64,000 nucleotides of DNA from an uncultured Flavobacteriales bacterium (lineage in GTDB: Bacteria; Bacteroidota; Bacteroidia; Flavobacteriales_D; Sanyastnellaceae). The position numbers and the translations under genes were made by a program. Shown one piece after another: positions 25,892 through 35,800 of this stretch. The stretch is taken from the NCBI GenBank assembly GCA_949373165.1, contig CASICO010000026.1, positions 1 through 64,000 of the forward strand, given 5' to 3'. Position 1 is the first letter of the stretch. Every line of letters begins with the position of its first letter. Under the pieces are notes generated by a model. That model ran no database searches, had not been told where the DNA came from, and saw only the letters and a program-made list of their open reading frames with translations.

Positions 25892-28843
25892 TCATTGGCA
25901 CTGCTCCCCGAACGACGAAAGGACGAGCAGAATGTCGCTCACCCCCACCAATCCATCGAGGTTCACATCCTCTGCGCACGACACGGGACCCCACAGACAG
26001 CTGCCATCATCCATTGTGGCTTCCACTGAATAATTCGTGGCCACCTCATAGGTGCAGCCGGCCTGCTCTTCCAAGTCACAAATGCCATTGGCATTCGAAT
26101 CACTCTGGCAATTTCCACCGCACTCGCCCAAGGCATCTCCTTGCCCTCCTTCACAATCACAATCTCCCATGGGAATGTCCGCACAGCCACAGTCATAAAT
26201 CGCGCCCAGACCATTGCATATCCCACAAGCATCAAGGACCCCTACGCAGTCGTCTACCGTGTCGCAAATCCCGTCTTCGTCCAAGTCTTCCGCACAAGTT
26301 CCGTTGCACTCGCCAATGGCATCCAAGACCCCTATACAATCGTCCACAGTGTCGCAAATCCCGTCTTCGTCCAAATCTGCGGGACACCCGCCAGAACAAG
26401 TCTCACAACTCTCCCAACACACCGCCGGCAGGGTCACCGCGTCATCGACAGTCAACAACCGGTTCACAAACTCTCCTGTAGTCAGTGTGCACGACTCTCC
26501 TCCAGAAAACTGCTCAGAAGCACCCCAATCAAACGTGGTGAATTTGTATTCATACAAGCCCGGAGACCAATTCATGGTCACGGTCCAAACTCCGTCGCCT
26601 TCTGGATCGAACAAAGGCTCTGCAGTCGCATCCCAACCGTTGAACGTGCCCGCCAAAAACACCGGGCCGTCTGGAGACGATGGGTCATTCATGTCCACGG
26701 ACAAGGTTACAGGGAACACACATGAGCCATCATTCGAATTGGCCGACGAATTGTAATTCACAGCATCTGAATCTGTGCAGCCCAAAACGGTTCCCCCGCC
26801 CCCATTCCCACCACCATCACCCACCCCAGGACGCGTCGCCAACCAATACAAGGTGTTGGTTTTGGTGTTGCCGTCGTCGTAGCCATTCAACGTGGACGCC
26901 TCGTTCCAAGCTTCCACGGGGTCAATGACGGCATGGGCCATGTAGATAAAGCCCTTCCACCCTTCTCCAATGCTGGGGTTATTGAGCCCTGCGGCCACAA
27001 CAGGATACTCCTCCTCAATCCACTCAGCACGCAGCAGCTCTTCCGTAATCGGGGTGTAGGGCAACATCTGAATGCCGTGAATGAACTCCACGTTGGCGCC
27101 AAAAAAAGTGGTGTAATCCACCTTCATTCCCCACAAAATGCCCACCACTTTATTGGAGGCATAAGGCTCAGGGTAGATGCCCTCGCCCGCATTGATTTGC
27201 CAGTATTTCCAAGTGGCTCGCAATTCCGTCGCCAACATCATGCGGCCGAGGTCACGGATCCGGTCATCTCCTATGGCCAAACCATACAAATACACCCCGT
27301 ACCATGCGTTGACTGCCTCCGAACTGCTCTCTTGATTCCTGGAGTCGCCAAACTCAAACAGCCCTGCAGCCCAGGAGTGTCCGACAAACCAATCCTTATT
27401 GCGCATATAGCCGAAGTGTGCGTCTGACCCTGAAGGCTCTGCAATGTCCCGGATCAATTCCAGCACCTCATCGCCCCATTCTGCCACCCACGCCGGATTG
27501 TCTTTGGCCATCGCTGCCGCCGCATAAATCCAGTAACCATAATGGAAATGATGGTCGTTGTAATACCCTTGACCAAAGGCGGCGCTGGGGTTGTTGATGC
27601 CAGAAGACACCACCAAACCACCCCAACTCTGATCGTACAACAAGGGGTCCCCATTTGAGCCCGCCAACCGCTGCTGAAGCGCCGGGGCTAGGTTGCTTCG
27701 GTAGGTATTGGCGAGCGAAGTCTCCCCGAGTTCATCCGCAATGAGGGCCAACCTGGCGAGTGCCGAAAACTGCTTTCCCCCGAAGTAGGGATCGGGCGCT
27801 GTAACGGCAAAGCCCACATCTTGGGCCAAAGCATCCCGGACGTCTTGCTCCAAATCAGCCGAAATGCCGTTGGGACTGTCCCAAGCAATGGTGGTCAATG
27901 GCTCTGCCATGGTCCACGTGTTGCCCACGATGCCGGTCATGTCACCCTTCATCGTATTGCGCACAAGGCTCACCGTGGTGGGGGAAGACAGTACGTCCAT
28001 GTGATGAGGCAAGGCCATCATCAGCAAAGGGCCCGACCCTGTCGATTCCCAATTGAACGTGAGTTCTCCCATATCTCCGGTGGCTGTGGCCGAGACTGAG
28101 CCCCCCGTTGGCGTTCGTCCAGCATGCGCATCCAACAAGGCAGAGTCGCCCCCGTCTTGGAGAACAGCCGCACGAAGGGTTCCCGTGAATGGCCCTGAAG
28201 CCACCAACGCCCCGCCAGAGACACTCAGAGTAATGGAGCTCGAGGCATAAATCACCCACGTTTGGCCGTTGTTCAGGCCCACCTCAAATCGCGTATTTGT
28301 GTTTGGCGAACCGGCGGAACCGCCATTCACAGAAGTGATGGCATGCACCGTCCCCAATCTTGGGGTCAGGGCTTCATATTCTGCAGACACGTAAGCCATG
28401 CCCCTGACGAGGCTTGCGGCCATCGATCCAGGGCCATTTCCCCAACTCATTCTCACATGCAATGGGCCGTAATCCGTGACCTGCCGTGCAGGCAGGCCAT
28501 TGACCGCGCCAAAACTGAGGTTCTCCGTGAAATAAGTGAAAATGTAATTCTGCTCAACCACCTTCCCCGAAAAGCCAAAGCGCAACCCGTCGTTGTGTGC
28601 CTGCAGCAAATACGGCAACGCATTGACCGTATTGGTGCCTCCGCCCAAGACCATGTTTTGCCACCAGGCGTTGGTCGGCAAGGGGACTGAAGTGTCGCTC
28701 CACAGGCCCGTTGGGGACAAACCGTGCGATTGAGAGGAGAAAGAAGAGGGTGCCGTCGAAAGAGGGTCACCACCGAGCAAGTCTGGTTGGGCCCACGTTG
28801 CAGTGAAAACCGCCAGACAAAGGAGAAGGAAAACAGAACGCAT
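25892..28843 (-). CDS. Secreted GH81 endo-beta-1,3-glucanase (laminarinase) with Ca-binding tail
   Basis: A 983-residue modular enzyme. After the signal peptide ('AVFTATWAQ') the GH81 domain spans about 35-660. 'YNDHHFHYGYWIY' holds the likely acid Asp430; 'GDSRNQESSSEAVNAWYG' holds the likely base Glu505/509; 'KVDYTTFFGANVEFIHGIQM' is also typical. It should cut laminarin-type beta-1,3-glucan from algae. A Gly-rich linker leads to a 'GCTD.DAVNYN...NDGSC' module, an E-set/CBM20-like glycan-binding domain ('FLAGTFNGWDATAEPLFDPE'), two 30-residue Cys/Asp-rich repeats, and a final dockerin-like loop ending 'GEQCQ'. No T9SS domain. No SusCD or other polysaccharide-utilisation gene is adjacent. 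Confidence 0.93.
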   Translation of the reverse strand: MRSVFLLLCLAVFTATWAQPDLLGGDPLSTAPSSFSSQSHGLSPTGLWSDTSVPLPTNAWWQNMVLGGGTNTVNALPYLLQAHNDGLRFGFSGKVVEQNYIFTYFTENLSFGAVNGLPARQVTDYGPLHVRMSWGNGPGSMAASLVRGMAYVSAEYEALTPRLGTVHAITSVNGGSAGSPNTNTRFEVGLNNGQTWVIYASSSITLSVSGGALVASGPFTGTLRAAVLQDGGDSALLDAHAGRTPTGGSVSATATGDMGELTFNWESTGSGPLLMMALPHHMDVLSSPTTVSLVRNTMKGDMTGIVGNTWTMAEPLTTIAWDSPNGISADLEQDVRDALAQDVGFAVTAPDPYFGGKQFSALARLALIADELGETSLANTYRSNLAPALQQRLAGSNGDPLLYDQSWGGLVVSSGINNPSAAFGQGYYNDHHFHYGYWIYAAAAMAKDNPAWVAEWGDEVLELIRDIAEPSGSDAHFGYMRNKDWFVGHSWAAGLFEFGDSRNQESSSEAVNAWYGVYLYGLAIGDDRIRDLGRMMLATELRATWKYWQINAGEGIYPEPYASNKVVGILWGMKVDYTTFFGANVEFIHGIQMLPYTPITEELLRAEWIEEEYPVVAAGLNNPSIGEGWKGFIYMAHAVIDPVEAWNEASTLNGYDDGNTKTNTLYWLATRPGVGDGGGNGGGGTVLGCTDSDAVNYNSSANSNDGSCVFPVTLSVDMNDPSSPDGPVFLAGTFNGWDATAEPLFDPEGDGVWTVTMNWSPGLYEYKFTTFDWGASEQFSGGESCTLTTGEFVNRLLTVDDAVTLPAVCWESCETCSGGCPADLDEDGICDTVDDCIGVLDAIGECNGTCAEDLDEDGICDTVDDCVGVLDACGICNGLGAIYDCGCADIPMGDCDCEGGQGDALGECGGNCQSDSNANGICDLEEQAGCTYEVATNYSVEATMDDGSCLWGPVSCAEDVNLDGLVGVSDILLVLSSFGEQCQ
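26207..26386 (-). repeat. Two tandem 90-bp repeats inside the GH81 gene
   Basis: Residues 820-849 and 850-879 repeat a 30-residue unit with 'DLDEDGICDTVDDC' in both copies, resembling thrombospondin type 3 calcium-binding repeats. On the DNA, the stretch beginning at 26261 recurs at 26351, giving a 90-bp period. The copies differ in their last third, so the duplication is not recent. Confidence 0.85.
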
Positions 28844-28927
28844 TTGGTTCTATTAAATTAACCATCCCCGTTCTCTCCCCCTCTTGATTTTAGTCAAATG
28901 CGCCCTTGATTTTTGTCATTGGTGGCC

Positions 28928-30130
28928 TCAAACCTCTAAAACGGCGGCAATGCCAGGCAAGGTTTTTCCTTCCAGCCCTTCGAGCATCGCGCCACCTCCC
29001 GTGGAGACGTAACTCACCTTGTCGGCCAATCCAGCTTTGTTGACCGCCGCAACAGAGTCTCCGCCTCCAACAAGGGTATATGCCCCATTTTCCGTTGCAG
29101 CCACAATGGCATCTGCAATGTGATTGGTCCCTTCGGCGAAACGGTCGAACTCGAACACGCCCATTGGCCCATTCCACAAAATGGTCTTGCAATCTTTCAG
29201 CGCTGCAGCAAAAGCCAAACGGCTGTTGGCCCCGATGTCCATGCCTTCCCATCCATCGGGAATGGCATTGGTGGGATATGTCTGCTGGGCTGCATCGGGA
29301 GAGAACCCATCGCCACACAACGTGTCAGAAGGCAAGTGAACTTCAATGCCTTTCGTCTTCGCAGCCTCCAACAATGAAAGGGCCTCACTGTGCATGTCCG
29401 TCTCCACCAGCGAACCGCCAACCTGCCCCCCCTGGGCCTGAATGAATGTGTAGGCCATTCCCCCTCCAATCACAAGCTTGTCCACCCGGTCCAATAGGTT
29501 TTTGAGCACGGCGAGCTTTGAACTCACTTTGGCACCGCCAATCACCGCCGCCACCGGATTTTGAGCACTGCCCAATACCCGTTCCATGGCCTTGACTTCT
29601 CCTTCCATCAGAAATCCAAACGCCTTGTCTTCAGGAAAAAACTTGGCAATGACGGCCGTGGAAGCGTGTGCACGATGGGCTGTGCCAAATGCGTCGTTGA
29701 TGTAGAAGTCTCCGTTCTCGGCCAACTGACCTGCGAAAAACTCATCCCCAGCTTTCTCCTCTTCATGGAACCGAAGGTTCTCAAGCAAAGCGACTTCTCC
29801 TGCAGCAAGAGATTGGGTGACCTCAAGGGCTTCGTCGCCAACGCAGTCCGAAGCGAACTTAACCGAACGGCCAAGCAGCTCCTCCAACACGGGCACAATG
29901 TGCTGCAACGAAAGCGCTGCATCTCGGCCTTTTGGACGGCCAAGGTGGCTCATCAAAACAACGCTTCCACCCGTGTCGAGCACACGCTGAATGGTGGGCA
30001 TGGCCGAACGAATCCGCGTGTTGTCGGTCACCTCCCTACTGCCATCCTCAGCTGGCTTGGTTAGGGGAACGTTAAAATCCACACGGATGAGGGCGCGCAC
30101 GCCATCGAAAGAAAGATCTTGAAAAGCCAT
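28928..30130 (-). CDS. pgk: Phosphoglycerate kinase
   Basis: A 400-residue glycolytic enzyme making ATP from 1,3-bisphosphoglycerate. Signatures are 'ALIRVDFNVPLTKPAEDG', 'SVVLMSHLGRPKG', 'LLENLRFHEEEKAGDEFF', 'AVIGGAKVSSKLAVLKNLL' and 'YVSTGGGAMLEGLEGKTLPG'. The ATG at 30130 ('MAFQDLSFDGVR') matches the family start; the open frame further upstream is not needed. It lies 28 bases after glyS on the same strand. The length and motifs are normal. Confidence 0.97.
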   Translation of the reverse strand: MAFQDLSFDGVRALIRVDFNVPLTKPAEDGSREVTDNTRIRSAMPTIQRVLDTGGSVVLMSHLGRPKGRDAALSLQHIVPVLEELLGRSVKFASDCVGDEALEVTQSLAAGEVALLENLRFHEEEKAGDEFFAGQLAENGDFYINDAFGTAHRAHASTAVIAKFFPEDKAFGFLMEGEVKAMERVLGSAQNPVAAVIGGAKVSSKLAVLKNLLDRVDKLVIGGGMAYTFIQAQGGQVGGSLVETDMHSEALSLLEAAKTKGIEVHLPSDTLCGDGFSPDAAQQTYPTNAIPDGWEGMDIGANSRLAFAAALKDCKTILWNGPMGVFEFDRFAEGTNHIADAIVAATENGAYTLVGGGDSVAAVNKAGLADKVSYVSTGGGAMLEGLEGKTLPGIAAVLEV

Positions 30131-30158
30131 GGTTGGGCAAGTTGTGTATCGGTTGGGG

Positions 30159-31694
30159 TCAGGCGAAAAGGGTGGACCATCCCACGCGCTCTGCAACGCG
30201 GGCAGGAAGCTCGGAAATCGGGACGCGGATTTGCTTCATGGTGTCGCGGTCACGCAACGTCACCGCATTGTCCTCCAACGTGTCGTGGTCGACAGTGATG
30301 CACATCGGCGTGCCGATGGCGTCCTGCCTTCTGTAGCGACGACCAATGGCATCCTTCTCGTCGTACTGAACACTGTGGTCCATTTTGAGCAGGTTCATGA
30401 TTTCACGGGCCTTCTCAGGAAGTCCATCCTTTTTCAGGAGCGGCAAAACAGCCAGTTTCACCGGGGCCAAGGCTGGTGCAATCTGCATCACCACACGTTC
30501 AGAACCATCCTCTAGCGTTTCCGTGCGCAAGGCATTGGACAAAACAGCAAGGAACATGCGGTCCAAACCAATGGAGGTCTCCACCACATAAGGAACATAG
30601 CTCTCTTCCTTCTCTGGGTCATAGAAGCGCAACTTTCGTCCACTGTGCTCTTCGTGCGCGTTCAAATCAAAGTCCGTGCGGCTGTGAATGCCCTCGAGCT
30701 CCTTGAATCCCATGGGGTAATTGAATTCAATGTCGCATGCGGCGTCGGCATAATGCGCGAGCTTGATGTGATCGTGGAAACGGTAAGCATCCTCTCCCAT
30801 GCCCAATGCCTTGTGCCATTGGATGCGGGCCTCCTTCCAGTAGTCATACCACTTGGCTTGCGTTCCAGGGGCTACGAAAAACTGCATTTCCATCTGCTCG
30901 AATTCGCGCATGCGGAAAATGAACTGCCGGGCAATGATCTCGTTTCGAAACGCCTTGCCAATCTGGGCGATGCCAAATGGCAATTTCATTCGGCCCGACT
31001 TCTGAACGTTGAGAAAGTTCACGAAGATTCCCTGTGCCGTCTCAGGACGGAGGTAAATCACACCTGAATCGCCACTGACTGCGCCAAGTTCAGTCTTGAA
31101 CATGAGGTTAAACTGGCGCACATCCGTCCAATTGGCTGACCCCGTCTCAGGGTCTTTGATTGCCAAGTCCACAATCAGCTGCTTGACCGCGTCCAAATCT
31201 TCCGCGTCCATGGCGGATTTGAACCGGCCATTGATGTCGTCGATTTCAGCTCGACGACGCACGCAATTGCCATTGGTCGCAAGAAACTCATCCTTGTCAA
31301 AGTCATCGCCAAACCGCTTTTGGGCCTTGGCCACATCCTTGGCAATCTTGGCGTCGATCTTCCCAATGTGATCTTCGATCAGAACGTCTGCACGGTACCG
31401 CTTCTTGCTGTCCTTGTTGTCGATCAGTGGGTCATTGAATGCGTCCACGTGACCTGAAGCCTTCCAAGTGGTCGGGTGCATAAAAATGCTCGCGTCCAAG
31501 CCCACAATGTTTTCGTGCATCCGCACCATCGCAGTCCACCAATACGCCTTGATGTTGTTCTTGAGCTCAACGCCCAATTGACCGTAGTCATAGGCCGCAC
31601 TGAGGCCGTCGTAAATGTCGCTGGAAGGGAACACGAATCCGTATTCCTTTGCGTGTCCGATCACGCGCTTGAGGTGGTCGTCCTGTTGGGCCAT
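30159..31694 (-). CDS. glyS: Glycine-tRNA ligase (dimeric, eukaryote/archaeal-like type)
   Basis: A 511-residue class II synthetase of the single-chain alpha2 kind used by Bacteroidota, not the alpha2beta2 kind of enterobacteria. Seen are 'HAKEYGFVFPSSDIYDGLSA', 'YLRPETAQGIFVNFLNV', 'FGIAQIGKAFRNEI' (motif 2 region), 'SRTDFDLNAHEEHSG', 'ETSIGLDRMFLAVLS' (motif 3) and a C-terminal anticodon domain. The ATG at 31694 ('MAQQDDHLKRVIGH') agrees with relatives. An in-frame ATG at 31733 would add 13 Ser/Thr-rich residues. pgk follows on the same strand. It diverges from gpsA. Confidence 0.96.
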   Translation of the reverse strand: MAQQDDHLKRVIGHAKEYGFVFPSSDIYDGLSAAYDYGQLGVELKNNIKAYWWTAMVRMHENIVGLDASIFMHPTTWKASGHVDAFNDPLIDNKDSKKRYRADVLIEDHIGKIDAKIAKDVAKAQKRFGDDFDKDEFLATNGNCVRRRAEIDDINGRFKSAMDAEDLDAVKQLIVDLAIKDPETGSANWTDVRQFNLMFKTELGAVSGDSGVIYLRPETAQGIFVNFLNVQKSGRMKLPFGIAQIGKAFRNEIIARQFIFRMREFEQMEMQFFVAPGTQAKWYDYWKEARIQWHKALGMGEDAYRFHDHIKLAHYADAACDIEFNYPMGFKELEGIHSRTDFDLNAHEEHSGRKLRFYDPEKEESYVPYVVETSIGLDRMFLAVLSNALRTETLEDGSERVVMQIAPALAPVKLAVLPLLKKDGLPEKAREIMNLLKMDHSVQYDEKDAIGRRYRRQDAIGTPMCITVDHDTLEDNAVTLRDRDTMKQIRVPISELPARVAERVGWSTLFA

Positions 31695-31749
31695 GTCAAA
31701 AGAGGTCGAGGTGGATGTCTTTGAGGTGAGCATTGCACCCCTGAGGCTG

Positions 31750-31757
31750 CAAAAATA
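31750..31757 (-). promoter_or_regulatory. -7 element (TATTTTTG) before glyS
   Basis: On the minus strand TATTTTTG is an exact TAnnTTTG, 55 bases before the preferred glyS start at 31694. It favours that start, since the ATG at 31733 would leave a leader of about 10 bases or fewer. An imperfect hairpin (31734-31751) overlaps the element's downstream edge. Confidence 0.45.
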
Positions 31758-31790
31758 GGCCTTGCATGCGTGCGGACGTACCTTGCGCAA

Positions 31791-32813
31791 ATGGCCAAAA
31801 AAGCCCTGTCCACAAAGCGCATTGGCATCATCGGAAGCGGAAGCTGGGCAACGGCCCTTGCTCATTTGTTCACCCGACACGACGACGCCTCTGAATGCCC
31901 AGTAAATTGGTGGGTTCGGCGGGAGTCGTCCCTGAGTCACATTGCAAAAACAGGGCACAATCCCCTCTATCTAAGGAGCTTGTCCCTTCCCCTAGACCGG
32001 CTAAATATGTCGACAGACATCCAAGCCGTGGTCGACAACAGCGACATCATTGTGCTGGCTGTTCCCAGTGCATACTTGGACGACGCACTCCGCGGAAACC
32101 AGGTGAGCGGCCTCGAAAACAAGGTCGTATTCAATGCTGTCAAAGGGCTGGTCACAGATGAACACCACATTCCAGCCCGCTATCTCCACAAGGTGATGGG
32201 TGTTCCTTACGGCAGAATCGGACTGATCGCAGGCCCGAGCCATGCCGAAGAAGTCGCAAGAGAGAATTGGACCTACTTGACCCTGGCCTGTTCGAACGAA
32301 AACTTGGCGCAGCATCTCGCCGACCGGCTCCGAAACCCCTGGCTCAGGACGCACACAACAGACGACATTTTCGGCATTGAACTCGCCGCTGTGCTGAAGA
32401 ACATTTATGCTGTGGCGGCTGGAATTGCGCACGGCATGGGGTTGGGAGACAACTTCATTGCCGTCCTCATTTCCAACGCGCTCAAGGAGACAAGTCGTTT
32501 CCTGAACGCCGTCAATGAAACCGCTCGAGATGTGAGTGCTTCGGCTTATCTGGGGGACCTTTTGGTGACGGCGTATTCCCCTCACAGCCGGAACCGAACC
32601 CTAGGAACCATGGTCGGAAAGGGTTACCGCGTGACGGGTGCACTGGTCGAGATGGACATGATTGCAGAAGGATATCCTGCCGCATTGGGCATTCATCAAA
32701 TCAACCAGAAGTTCGACGTGCCTATGCCCGTCGCAGAGTGCGTCTACCGCATTCTTCACGAGCGCATTGCCCCCTCCATTGAAATGCGCATCCTCGCAGA
32801 CCGGATTCACTAA
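31791..32813 (+). CDS. gpsA: Glycerol-3-phosphate dehydrogenase [NAD(P)+]
   Basis: A 340-residue cytoplasmic enzyme reducing dihydroxyacetone phosphate to glycerol-3-phosphate for phospholipids. The nucleotide-binding loop is 'IGIIGSGSWATALAHLF'. The second-domain signatures are 'GLIAGPSHAEEVARENWTYL', 'DIFGIELAAVLKNIYAVAAG', with the catalytic Lys, and 'SRNRTLGTMVGKG'. The ATG at 31791 ('MAKKALSTKRIGIIG') gives a normal N-terminus; an earlier ATG at 31770 adds seven residues. It diverges from glyS and is followed 53 bases later by a large secreted-protein gene. Confidence 0.95.
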   Translation: MAKKALSTKRIGIIGSGSWATALAHLFTRHDDASECPVNWWVRRESSLSHIAKTGHNPLYLRSLSLPLDRLNMSTDIQAVVDNSDIIVLAVPSAYLDDALRGNQVSGLENKVVFNAVKGLVTDEHHIPARYLHKVMGVPYGRIGLIAGPSHAEEVARENWTYLTLACSNENLAQHLADRLRNPWLRTHTTDDIFGIELAAVLKNIYAVAAGIAHGMGLGDNFIAVLISNALKETSRFLNAVNETARDVSASAYLGDLLVTAYSPHSRNRTLGTMVGKGYRVTGALVEMDMIAEGYPAALGIHQINQKFDVPMPVAECVYRILHERIAPSIEMRILADRIH

Positions 32814-32866
32814 GCCTGTAGTTTCTTCTGCCGGGCAACGAAAAGGTGACCGACCTTGTTGGTTCA

Positions 32867-35800
32867 ATGGTGCGTTCCGCTTTGATCATATTCCTCTTGA
32901 TGGCCACAACCCTGCCCGCCCAGGTCAGGTTTGTTCCCAATGAGGGGCAATGGCCTGATCATGTTCAACACCGCGCCAAAGTGGTGAGTGGAAGTGTCCA
33001 AGTCGACACAGATGGCTGGACCAGCTGGCAATGGGCCCCTTCTGATGAGGGCGACCACCATTCCGGGTCCAAACGCGGGGTGCTTTGGCAGGCCAAATGG
33101 TTAAACGCAGAACCCAGCAGCGCTGAAGACTGGGAGAAAAGCGAAACCGACGAAGATGCCTTGCATTTCTACCTGTCCAACGATTCCAGCCATTGGGCCA
33201 AGAACGTCCAGGCGTCGCGTCGCGTGGAGCGAACCAACCTTTGGACTGGAATTGACCTGCGTTGGCGAGGAACCCGCTCTGGCAACGCCAAGTTCGAGTT
33301 TACTGTCGCCCCAGGGGCAGACCCCTCCTTGGTTGCATGGGTGTACGCAGGGGTTGGGCCTCAAGTGAACCCCGACGGAAGCTTAGACCTCATCCACCCC
33401 CTCCACGACAACTCCGCTGGCTTTCACGCGCAACTGGCCGCTCCTTTTGCCTACCAGTTGACAGCGGATGGCACCATGATTACTGTGGAATGCGCCTACC
33501 GAGTCAACGGAAACACCGTTGGGTTGAGTGTCGGAGACTACCAAGCTGAGCTGCCCTTGGTCCTCGACCCAGAAATCTCTTTCTCCACCTATGCAGGCTC
33601 TTCTGGCGACAACTTTGGCACCACAGCCAGCAATGGACCCGGCGGATCTTTGGTTGGCGGAGCTGTGGCCTTCGCTCCCGGTTACCCCACCACCCCTGAT
33701 GCAGTGCAAACCACAATGGGTGTGTTTGAAGATGGCATTAGCCACATCGCATTGACGGTTTTCAGCGACGACGGCAGCAGCCTTCTCTACAGCACCTACC
33801 TCGGTGGCGGCCAAGCCGATATCCCACACAGCTTGGCGTTCAATGAAAATTGGGGGCGCATCGTTCTGTTTGGTACCACAGGGTCAAGCAACTTCCCCAT
33901 CACTGCCGGTGCACATCAGCCCAATTTGGCCGCCGGACCCGCCACCGACGTGACCGTGTATGGCGTCGACACCCAACCCAACGGCGTCGACGGCTTCATC
34001 GCAAGCTTCAATGCCACTGACTTTACCCTCGAGGCGACGACCTATTTCGGGGGGACCGGCATAGATGGATTAAACGAAGCCCTGGGGTTGCGGGCCAATT
34101 TTGGCGACAACTATCGGGGCCAAGTCGACATCGGACCCGACGGTAGCGTGTGGATTGCCACCACCACCACATCAACCGACATCAACCTCCCTGGAAGTCC
34201 AACTCACGCTGGTGGATTTGATGCCTTGTTGGCCGGCTTTGACGAAAACCTCACCACCCTGCTTTGTGGCCGCACTTTTGGCGGAAGCGGAGACGACGCC
34301 GCTTACTGTTTGGAAGTGGCTCCAGACAACAGTTTCGGTGCTTTTGGCACCCTCGAAATTCTCGTTGGGGGCGGCACGACATCCGAAGATTTGCCATTTC
34401 CCGGAGGCTCCATCCAACCTGCACCTGCCGGAAACGTTGAAGGTTGGATTGCACAAATGAATGCCGGCCCCAATCAACTGACCACTCAGTTTGGAACCTA
34501 CCATGGGCTCAATGACTACGATCAAGTCTATTTCGTTCAGCGGGACTTTTCAGGAAGACCCTATGCTTACGGCCAAGCCCGCGGTGGGATGCCCACCATA
34601 GGAGACGTTTACTCCAACCCCAACAGTGGACAATACATCACCTGTTTTCTTCCCGACCTCAGCGACATTGAGTGGCAAGCACCCATTGGGACGGGTTCCA
34701 GTGCTGTGGACATCAGCCCAACGGCCTTTTTGGTGAGCGATTGCCAACAGGTTTACATCAGTGGTTGGGGCGGACAAACCAACAACAGCGGAACGGCAGA
34801 CGTCGCTGGCAGCACCACCTTTGGTCTGCCCACCACAGACAACCCATTCCAAAACAACACGGACGGCAGTGATTTTTACCTCGCCGTGCTGGCACCCAAT
34901 GCAACCGACTTGGTGTATGCCACCTTTTTTGGCGGCCCCTTTTCTAACGAACATGTGGACGGGGGCTCCTCTCGATTTGACCTCAATGGAACCGTTTACC
35001 AATCTGTTTGCGCTGGGTGCGGCGGCATGAATGACTTTCCCTCCAGCAACAACGCGTGGAGCCCCAACAACCCCAGCCCCAACTGCAACATGGGGGTCTT
35101 CAAATTCGAATTGGGCAAATTGAACGCCAACATTTCCATCGATGGCCCCGACCAATTCTGCCAAGGTGACAACGTTCAATTCGAAAACAACACCAACGGT
35201 CCCGCAGCATTCACCTGGGACTTTGGAGACGCCAACTTTAGCAACGAAATCGCCCCTTTGCACCTTTATGGCCTCGCCGGCACATTCGAGGTCGAAGTCA
35301 TTGCAGAAGACACAACGGGCTGCTTGGAACCGGATACCGCATACGTTTCCGTGACCATTGCCCTCTCTGCGGAGCCCGCCATTGAACCCGTAGATCCGCT
35401 GTGCCTCGGAGAATCCGTTGCGCTTTTAGGTTCGGGCAACGGCACCTTGATCTGGGGGGCCTCGAACAGCCTAAGCAATACAGATACCGACACCCCAATC
35501 GCGGAACCCAACGCCACGGTCACCTACACGCTCACAGACGTAACCAACTGCGGAAATGAAACCGCAGAAATCACAGTCGAAGTAATCGACATGGCCACCA
35601 CGCCGAGCAATGACACTCAAATCTGCCAGGGAGACGGCGCCCCGATTTCTGTTACCAGCCCGATTGCCGGGGCCGCCACTTGGGATTATGACTGGAGCCC
35701 AACCAATGGCCTTTCCGACCCAAACGCGCCAGACCCCATCGCCTCTCCCACCTTGCCGACCAATTACACCGTCACCATCACAACCCCAGAAGGATGCGAA

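Noticed and set aside
26207..26386. Short direct repeats as a mobile-element or CRISPR trace
   Set aside because: They code two tandem calcium-binding repeats of the GH81 protein with a 90-bp period and stay in frame.
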